Source: Nitrospirota bacterium
Lineage (GTDB): Bacteria > Nitrospirota > Thermodesulfovibrionia > Thermodesulfovibrionales > Magnetobacteriaceae
Reading direction: 5' to 3'
Assembly (NCBI GenBank): GCA_015232165.1
Contig: JADGAE010000008.1
Location: forward strand, 1-20,916
DNA: 20,916 nucleotides
Each line of letters begins with the position of its first letter. The first letter of the stretch is position 1. The position numbers were made by a program, and so were the translations under genes. The notes beneath the pieces were generated by a model that saw nothing but the letters and a program-made list of their open reading frames with translations, was not told the DNA's origin and searched no databases. Below, piece after piece: positions 16,256 to 20,916 of the stretch.

Positions 16256-16440
16256 GTAGCTATACCTTTTTCCATGTCTATCCCATCAAGTAATGGCAGT
16301 TTGGTTGACAGGTATGTCATATGGTTCAACGGCCATCCGCCCACCCCTATGCCAGGGATATCTCACGTATTGTAACAAAAAATCGATATAAATTGACAGA
16401 CTTACCAGGGCAAAACGGTGAATTTATTCCGGCATATAAA
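16252..16440 (-). pseudogene. Decayed remnant of a paralogous hybrid histidine kinase
   Basis: Minus-strand translation gives GKSVNLYRFFVTIREISLA, then a stop, and in another frame LSTKLPLLDGIDMEKGIAT followed by TGA. The intact kinase has GKPVNFNRLFDTIEGITQE and LPTKLPSLEGIDMGKGINI in the same order (end of receiver, then linker to HPt; DNA 11680-11870). The remnant has in-frame stops, frameshifts and deletions and lacks everything before and after. Its TGA overlaps the ATG of the binding-protein fusion as ATGA. This points to a former tandem second copy of the kinase, now degraded, directly upstream. Bounds are approximate. Confidence 0.75.
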
Positions 16441-16526
16441 TTAAGATTATATCTGGTATTTGCAGTTAATCCCTGACTTTCTGCAGTATTTCGGTCGAAA
16501 TATTATGTATAAACCGCTGACATAAT
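16441..16526. other. Short AT-rich spacer between kinase remnant and IS region
   Basis: I see no gene, repeat or further match to the kinase here. It may hold the promoter for the binding-protein/kinase pair, but no convincing hexamer pair stands out. Confidence 0.3.
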
Positions 16527-16538
16527 GGGGTCAAGGGG
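16527..16538 (+). repeat. GGGGTCAAGGGG box flanking the IS on the left
   Basis: An exact core box preceded by TAAT, as in the modules at 3612 and 20443, but cut off after about 18 bp by the IS end. It faces an inverted box at 17948-17959 on the other side. Confidence 0.6.
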
Positions 16539-16573
16539 TCAGCGCCCCATATGCGCTCAAATAAAAATATATA

Positions 16574-16812
16574 TTATATGCAATTAAGTAAATCAGTTTG
16601 CAATCTCCTTCCTCTTGCATTTTCCATTAAGCGTTCTCTAATTCTATACCAATCCTTAAGGGCTTTGTCTATAGATAACCTTGGAACTATCGCATGTTGC
16701 ACAACCATAAACCAAAATTCAAATTCACGCCAAGGGCTTCTGACGACGCAAGTCTTTTTTGATTCTTCTGTACCCAGGGGATAATTATAATGGATACCCC
16801 CAGGGGGAAATA
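16574..16812 (-). pseudogene. Frameshifted C-terminal part of the IS4-type transposase
   Basis: After the transposase stop at 16785 the +1 frame stays open to a TAA at 16574-16576. It reads RSPWREFEFWFMVVQHAIVP, then LSIDKALKDWYRIRERLMEN, a believable transposase tail that meets the left IS end. The two frames overlap around the homopolymer runs CCCCCAGGGGGAAA (16797-16810, plus strand), a likely place for an indel or a sequencing error. Confidence 0.65.
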
Positions 16813-17882
16813 AATTCTGCCTCCTGATAGAATCTTTCTACTAGCAAAGCTACTACCATCTTACCATATAACCATGCAACACAGCTTCCAGGATTATATT
16901 TCGGTAAATGTCCGATTCCAATTATGTCTTTCAAACGTTTAAAGACGATCTCTATCTGCCACCTACCACGGTATAAGGATAAGATACTCTCTCCGTTTAT
17001 ATTATGGCGATTTACAGTAGTGAATAAGATCACATATTCTGCATATTCAAATGTGTCGGGGTTTACCTTTCTACCCTTCCTGGATGCCTCCCTACGAATA
17101 TCCTTCTTTGCTTTCTCTATAGCTTCTTTGCTCTTTCTTAATGCACATAACCGGCCTTTTATTAAATGGTTATCATTAGGAGAACGAAACCATACATCCC
17201 AATCACCAACCTCTGCATCTCTTAAACTGCGCAGCTTTTCTAATACAGAGAATGATCTTCCTTCTCTATCAAAAAGTGGTAATTTAGTTGAGTGAAAGCG
17301 TACCAAAACATATCCACCATTGTTTATAACGTGCATGATTCCATATCGATCACAATAACCTCTATCTCCCATTAGAAGATCATCTTGCCTTACTTCATAC
17401 TGCTTAAACGTTTCGCCTTCTTTTGTTGACGTAATATTTAATGTATCACATTTCAATGTGTTTAATTGAAAACAATAATGTATTCTCCAGTCGCTTCCTC
17501 TACTGCCTTGTTCACTTACTGACGAACCATCTACAAGCCTTATTCTATACTTCTTAAATATCTCACCAGGCATGATTGTCCCTCTTCTTGTAATATATAG
17601 CAATTCGTAAGCCATCCACCTTAACCATTCCTCTGATGCCTTTAGGCGGTGAAGTAAAGCAACATCATTTATACTACATAGGTTTACCTCCTCTGCATAT
17701 GCCGCTGTTGTACGTAAAGATTTACCATCAGCCAAATGAATTAGCAACACTCTAAGTAGCGTATCCGCATCTGTTATTTTTCGCCTCCTGGCTAATGCAC
17801 CTAAATCTGTAGCCTTTGTATCCCATCCCTCTGGTAGGAATCTTTTTAGAACTGTCCATTCATCTTTTATTATAGTCTCCAT
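16785..17882 (-). CDS. IS4-type DDE transposase, C-terminally frameshifted
   Basis: The 365-residue reading starts at METIIKDEWTVLKRFLPEGW. The frame is open back to an ATG inside the right TIR (17936), but that would code through the terminal repeat. Catalytic DDE residues are visible: first Asp in IRLVDGSSVSEQG, second in DDLLMGDRGYCDRYG, and Glu in the diagnostic Y-x2-R-x3-E-x6-K motif of YRGRWQIEIVFKRLKDIIG. It cuts and rejoins DNA at the IS ends. The reading stops at SPWGYPL, about 70 residues short of the natural end, which continues in the +1 frame. The protein is probably inactive unless the frameshift is a sequencing error or is bypassed on the ribosome. Low GC compared with its neighbours supports horizontal origin. 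Confidence 0.82.
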   Translation of the reverse strand: METIIKDEWTVLKRFLPEGWDTKATDLGALARRRKITDADTLLRVLLIHLADGKSLRTTAAYAEEVNLCSINDVALLHRLKASEEWLRWMAYELLYITRRGTIMPGEIFKKYRIRLVDGSSVSEQGSRGSDWRIHYCFQLNTLKCDTLNITSTKEGETFKQYEVRQDDLLMGDRGYCDRYGIMHVINNGGYVLVRFHSTKLPLFDREGRSFSVLEKLRSLRDAEVGDWDVWFRSPNDNHLIKGRLCALRKSKEAIEKAKKDIRREASRKGRKVNPDTFEYAEYVILFTTVNRHNINGESILSLYRGRWQIEIVFKRLKDIIGIGHLPKYNPGSCVAWLYGKMVVALLVERFYQEAEFISPWGYPL

Positions 17883-17888
17883 AAAAAT

Positions 17889-17894
17889 ATTATA
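17889..17894 (-). promoter_or_regulatory. -10 box of the transposase promoter
   Basis: A perfect TATAAT lies six bases before the ATG at 17882 on the minus strand, with a weak -35 (TAGATA) 17 bases further up. The spacing implies a leaderless or nearly leaderless transcript, a low-expression arrangement that would suit an IS. Confidence 0.35.
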
Positions 17895-17947
17895 ACATAT
17901 TAACCTTGATATATCTACTATCTTATTTGAGCGCATATGGGGCCGGC

Positions 17948-18006
17948 CCCCTTGACCCCTTTATATGCATTTTTATTACCACTTGTTATCCACCAAAAAT
18001 TTATGC
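17948..18006 (+). repeat. Inverted GGGGTCAAGGGG box plus repeat C, copy 2
   Basis: The complement of GGGGTCAAGGGG at 17948-17959 is followed by a sequence that is the reverse complement of 11281-11329 (CCACTTGTTATCCACCAAAA and flanks). It adjoins the right end of the IS. No gene is inside. Confidence 0.7.
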
Positions 18007-18091
18007 ACCACTCATCAGTCTATGGCTTTTCTTTTGGTGTTGTAACGTAGAACAAATTTACCGTGATGAGGAGCCTTTTTTCAGTTGCCAA

Positions 18092-18319
18092 ATGGTTGTC
18101 GGACATGTTACCATAGTAGGTAGAGAGGTCATGGCGATGCAGAGATTATTATTGGAATCGAGGGTTTACAGGTTAGAGTTCTTCATAGCATAGGCTATTG
18201 AGCTTCATAAGGACTTGGCTTGGGAGATGAAGGTTATGAAGATCGAGCAGGCGGGATACTACGCCCATGCTATGAAATCAAAACCGCGCAGGAAGCGGAA
18301 GCGTCCTGGAGCGTAAAGA
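18092..18319 (+). pseudogene. Possible gene remnant, unrecognised
   Basis: One frame reads MVVGHVTIVGREVMAMQRLL, ESRVYRLEFFIA, a TAG, then AIELHKDLAWEMKVMKIEQA and GYYAHAMKSKPRRKRKRPGA before a stop. The amphipathic and then strongly basic tail looks protein-like, but a stop interrupts it and no ribosome-binding site is visible. I recognise no family. It may be a decayed accessory gene between the IS and the following operon. Confidence 0.25.
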
Positions 18320-18348
18320 AACGAAGCCAACACTTTCTTTTCTTCCGG

Positions 18349-18366
18349 TCAAATGCTATTGTCCTG
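18349..18366 (+). repeat. Degenerate right terminal repeat of the MITE-like family
   Basis: TCAAATGCTATTGTCCTG matches 16 of 18 bases of the family right end and is preceded by the same T/C-rich stretch as element 1. No left partner is visible within 1 kb, so this looks like a relic or one-sided fragment. Confidence 0.5.
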
Positions 18367-18409
18367 CCCCCAAGGCCGGATTCATGGTCTTTACACGGAG
18401 AGGTATATA

Positions 18410-19060
18410 ATGGATTTTAAAGAGCTAAAAGACATCATTAGGTCGTTACTGACAGACAAGGACATTGACGGGATCGTAGAACTGTCAAGGAAGAACAAGC
18501 GGGTGACAAGCGCCCTGATTGCATTTTCCTACGAGAAGGACTCGGAGCTTTCATGGCGTGCAATCGGGGCCGTTGGCAGGATAATTGGCAACATGCCCCA
18601 CGAAGAAGGCCGTAAGCAGGTCAGGCGACTGCTTTGGAACGCCACCGATGAGTCAGGCACGGTGCCCTGGGGCGTCCCTGAGATACTGGGTGAGGTGATC
18701 TGCACAAACCCTGAACCCTTCGAGGACATTGTGCCCATACTTATTGGCTACTCACACTCCGAGACCGAGGACAACATCTTTCTGCCGGGTGTCATCTACG
18801 CCCTTGGGCGGATCGGGCAGGAGCATCCCAGGTACATAAGCAGCTATGCCGAGATCATCATCAGAAACTCCCTCAGTCACAAGGACGCCCAGGTGTGTGC
18901 AAACGCCTGCATTGCCGTAAAGAGACTAGGCCTTACAGATGTGAACATGGAACAACCACGAAAGAGAACCGATATGGCAACGGTATTCTACCAGGACAGG
19001 GTTATGTCATTGCCCATAGGAGAACTGGTTGATCTCCTGGAGGGGCAGACAAGTGTATAA
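18410..19060 (+). CDS. HEAT-like repeat protein of DVU0298 type
   Basis: The start is set at the ATG at 18410, which follows GGAGAGG; the frame is open further up but only through repeat sequence. The product has 216 residues, all helical: MDFKELKDIIRSLLTDKDID, then HEAT-like units such as SWRAIGAVGRIIGNMP and PGVIYALGRIGQEHP. The block RRLLWNATDESGTVPWGVPEILGEVI is characteristic of the uncharacterised DVU0298 family known from sulfate reducers and relatives (recognised from memory). No catalytic residues are evident, so a scaffold or adaptor role is likely. Its stop overlaps the GTG of murA by 8 bp, so the two are translationally coupled. Confidence 0.75.
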   Translation: MDFKELKDIIRSLLTDKDIDGIVELSRKNKRVTSALIAFSYEKDSELSWRAIGAVGRIIGNMPHEEGRKQVRRLLWNATDESGTVPWGVPEILGEVICTNPEPFEDIVPILIGYSHSETEDNIFLPGVIYALGRIGQEHPRYISSYAEIIIRNSLSHKDAQVCANACIAVKRLGLTDVNMEQPRKRTDMATVFYQDRVMSLPIGELVDLLEGQTSV

Positions 19061-20306
19061 ACTGCTGATACGCGGTGGTCGATCACTCAAGGGCGAGGTG
19101 CAGATAAGCGGAGCCAAGAACTCAGCCTTGCCAATCATGGCAGCCACCATATTGTGTGGTGCGGAGGCGGTAATTGAAAACATCCCCGACCTTCAGGACA
19201 TTCGGACGATGTCAAAGATGCTTGATATACTGGGTGCCTCCGTGGCCTATGAAGACAACACCAGACTTGTGATAAACACACAACACCTGACAAGCAAGGA
19301 GGCCCCCTATGAGCTGGTGAAGACGATGAGGGCATCGGTACTGACGCTTGGCCCGCTGGTTGCGCGGTTTGGGTATGCGCGGGTGTCATTACCCGGGGGC
19401 TGTGCCATTGGCGAGCGGCCGATCAACCTGCATCTGATGGGGCTTGAGAAGATGGGGGCGCATATCACGCTCTCTCATGGCTATGTCGTTGCCCAGGTCA
19501 AGGAGCTTAGGGGGGCCTACATATATTTTGATACACCTACGGTGACGGGAACGGAAAACCTCATGATGGCCGCCGTGTTTGCCAGGGGTAGGACTACGCT
19601 TGAAAACGCGGCTCGGGAGCCGGAGGTGCAAGACCTCGCCGATTATCTAAACTCCATGGGGGCCAATATATATGGTGCCGGTACGTCGGTTATCGAAATT
19701 GATGGCGTCCAGGGCCTGACACCCAAACCATACAGGATTATTCCCGACAGGATAGAGACCGGCACCTTTATTGCCATGGCAGGGATCACCGCCGGCGATA
19801 TCCTCATCAAGGGCTGCAGGGCCGACCACCTTACGGCCGTGATTGATAAACTCCAGGAGACCGGCATACTCGTAACGGAAGAGGCTGAGGGGTTGAGGGT
19901 CAGGGCACCGGGGCGTTTGCAATGCGCGGATGTCAAGACGATGCCATACCCGGGTTTTCCCACCGATATGCAGGCGCAGTTTATAGCCCTGATGAGCGTT
20001 GCCGATGGCACGAGTATCGTCAGGGAGACGATCTTTGAAAACAGGTTCATGCACGTGGCAGAGCTAAGGCGCATGGGAGCAAACATCGAAACTGAAGACA
20101 ACGTCGCAACGGTGCGCGGTGTAAAGCGTCTTGTTGGTGCCCCCGTTATGGCGACCGACCTGCGGGCAAGTGCATCGTTGGTTGTAGGTGCGTTGGCCGC
20201 CGAAGGGGAAACCATCATTGACAGGATATATCATCTGGACAGGGGCTACGAAAAAATAGAAGACAAGATATCCAGACTCGGGGCCGACGTCCAGAGGGTC
20301 AGATAG
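19053..20306 (+). CDS. murA: UDP-N-acetylglucosamine 1-carboxyvinyltransferase MurA
   Basis: The start is taken at GTG 19053 ([20 protein letters not shown]), which follows GGAGGGG by about 9 bases and gives 417 residues, the usual MurA length. An upstream TTG at 19029 would add eight unlikely residues. It transfers enolpyruvate from PEP to UDP-GlcNAc, the first committed step of peptidoglycan synthesis, in the cytosol. Lys22 in SGAKNSALP and the catalytic Cys117 in [10 protein letters not shown] are present (Cys, not the Asp that gives fosfomycin resistance), as is the Asp of FPTDMQAQF. The two inverse alpha/beta domains are complete. The start overlaps the DVU0298-type gene by 8 bp, suggesting a shared transcript. 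Confidence 0.96.
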   Translation: MYKLLIRGGRSLKGEVQISGAKNSALPIMAATILCGAEAVIENIPDLQDIRTMSKMLDILGASVAYEDNTRLVINTQHLTSKEAPYELVKTMRASVLTLGPLVARFGYARVSLPGGCAIGERPINLHLMGLEKMGAHITLSHGYVVAQVKELRGAYIYFDTPTVTGTENLMMAAVFARGRTTLENAAREPEVQDLADYLNSMGANIYGAGTSVIEIDGVQGLTPKPYRIIPDRIETGTFIAMAGITAGDILIKGCRADHLTAVIDKLQETGILVTEEAEGLRVRAPGRLQCADVKTMPYPGFPTDMQAQFIALMSVADGTSIVRETIFENRFMHVAELRRMGANIETEDNVATVRGVKRLVGAPVMATDLRASASLVVGALAAEGETIIDRIYHLDRGYEKIEDKISRLGADVQRVR

Positions 20307-20442
20307 GTTGGGTTCAATCTTATAGCTTGCTGTAGAACAGTGGAGGGGTTTTTTTTCCAATTTGAGCTAGGGGATGCTGGTTTCCCCATCCACGGCAAGG
20401 TATTTCTACTTGCTTATTTGTTATTGTTTCGTGTAACATCAT

Positions 20443-20565
20443 TATATAGCACGTTTCGATTGGATTAACTACAAAATTCACGGCGCTTTAATGGGGGTCA
20501 AGGGGACTGGTCTCCTTGCGGGGGAGGTCTGAGGAGGTGGCGGAGCTGCCCTCCTTCTTTTCTTC
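20443..20565 (+). repeat. GGGGTCAAGGGG-type repeat module, copy B2, terminator-like
   Basis: The left arm is nearly identical to 3612-3661. The core GGGGTCAAGGGG (20494-20505) forms a CAAGGGGA-CTGG-TCTCCTTG hairpin with one G-T pair. Then comes GGAGGTCTGAGGAGG, a GC-rich hairpin around GGCGGAGCTGCCCTCC, and a T/C-rich tail. It lies between the convergent ends of murA and the gene at 20597, as copy B1 lies between two convergent genes. Confidence 0.65.
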
Positions 20566-20596
20566 TGTTGTTATAGCTACTTATACTCTTCTGCCC

Positions 20597-20911
20597 TCAG
20601 ACGATGCCAAAGACCTCGTCAAGAAAGACAACGAGCTTTTCAAACCAGGTCTGCCAACTGAGGATAAAGGTCTTGAGCCTTTTAAGCTCGGCCTCTTTGG
20701 CATCCAGGTGGTAGTTGGCCTTTACGTCAATGGCGGGGACGGCCTTGGGGAGATTGGTACCGACCTCATGTTCATGGGCAGCAATATCGGCTACCTCCAG
20801 GGATATGGTACAGGAGACGTCGTCAAAGTAGCAGGCAAACTTTAATCCGGCCTCCGTCAGACCGGCACCAAGACTCAACCACGGGCCTTCCTTGATAAAC
20901 GTCTTCTTCAA
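20597..20911 (-). CDS. Unrecognised protein, 3' part (5' end at or beyond window edge)
   Basis: The visible 104 residues begin at a TTG five bases from the window end, and the frame stays open to the edge, so the true start may lie outside. The composition is mixed alpha/beta: GPWLSLGAGLTEAGLKFACY, then FDDVSCTISLEVADIAAHEH, ending in ILSWQTWFEKLVVFLDEVFG. No signal peptide or clear motif is visible in this part. I do not recognise the family. It converges on murA, with repeat B2 between them. Confidence 0.5.
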   Translation of the reverse strand: MKKTFIKEGPWLSLGAGLTEAGLKFACYFDDVSCTISLEVADIAAHEHEVGTNLPKAVPAIDVKANYHLDAKEAELKRLKTFILSWQTWFEKLVVFLDEVFGIV

Positions 20912-20916
20912 AAACG

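Larger units (their letters stand above)
16545..17942 (-). mobile_element. IS4-type insertion sequence, about 1.4 kb
   Basis: The ends CCCCATATGCGCTCAAATAA (16545-16564) and its exact complement (17923-17942) are 20-bp perfect inverted repeats enclosing one transposase reading right to left. The interior is much more AT-rich than the neighbouring genes, fitting recent arrival. No target duplication is visible directly outside the ends. Instead the inverted symmetry continues imperfectly outward into GGGGTCAAGGGG boxes on both sides. Either the true ends are further out, or the IS entered a repeat and the flanks were later rearranged. Confidence 0.8.

Noticed and set aside
16406..16414. CCAGGGCAA near the kinase remnant, like the start of the MITE-like left end
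   Set aside because: Only the first 8 family bases match; the following bases fall within the kinase remnant alignment.
20337..20400. Terminator for murA directly after its stop (GGGGTTTTTTTT and GGGGA...TCCCC)
   Set aside because: The T-run lacks a preceding stem and the short GGGGA/TCCCC stem lacks a T-run; repeat B2 further on is the better candidate.
1..20916. CRISPR array, tRNA, rRNA, riboswitch or phage genes
   Set aside because: No regularly spaced short repeats, no cloverleaf or rRNA-like sequence and no phage structural genes were noticed. The repeats found are dispersed and have mobile-element or terminator features.

Overview
The window looks like chromosomal DNA from a Gram-negative, free-living bacterium with a signalling-rich genome. 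The evidence is a signal-peptide outer-membrane barrel protein, periplasmic solute-binding domains, a hybrid histidine kinase, a HEAT-repeat cyclase and murA. The gene mix and the heavy load of GGGGTCAAGGGG repeats remind me of deep-branching groups such as Nitrospirota (including magnetotactic lineages) or Deltaproteobacteria. That placement is inference. No rRNA, tRNA or magnetosome marker is present.

Layout. (1) 38-2974, plus strand: the right end of a small mobile element, then a stand-alone cyclic-nucleotide-binding protein and a HEAT-repeat/class III cyclase fusion; these could make and sense a cyclic nucleotide locally. (2) 2975-3791, no gene: a 173-bp MITE-like element with 18-bp inverted ends and a 10-bp target duplication, an AT-rich stretch, and a terminator-like repeat. 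(3) 3792-10854, minus strand: seven genes behind a good sigma70-type promoter, in transcription order outer-membrane protein, unknown protein, monooxygenase-like membrane protein, DJ-1/PfpI protein, AGE-type sugar epimerase-like protein, STAS protein and GlgX. (4) 10864-11333: promoter, a second MITE-like element of 321 bp with a perfect 10-bp target duplication, and a further repeat. (5) 11334-16255, minus strand: a membrane-anchored fusion of a TRAP-type (DctP) and an ABC-type (Leu/Ile/Val-like) solute-binding domain, overlapping by 4 bp a hybrid histidine kinase with receiver and HPt domains. A decayed piece of a second copy of that kinase sits immediately upstream, so the module was once repeated in tandem. 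(6) 16545-17942: an IS4-type insertion sequence with a frameshifted transposase, lying between inverted GGGGTCAAGGGG boxes. (7) 18410-20306, plus strand: a HEAT-like DVU0298-type protein overlapping murA, then another terminator-like repeat and the 3' part of an unknown minus-strand gene at the window edge.

The two most interesting items are the double-binding-protein sensor with its hybrid kinase and vestigial paralogue, and the family of small TIR/TSD-bounded elements. These elements carry conserved hairpin plus T-run modules and may act as portable transcription terminators. Everything here was read by eye, and no database search was run.
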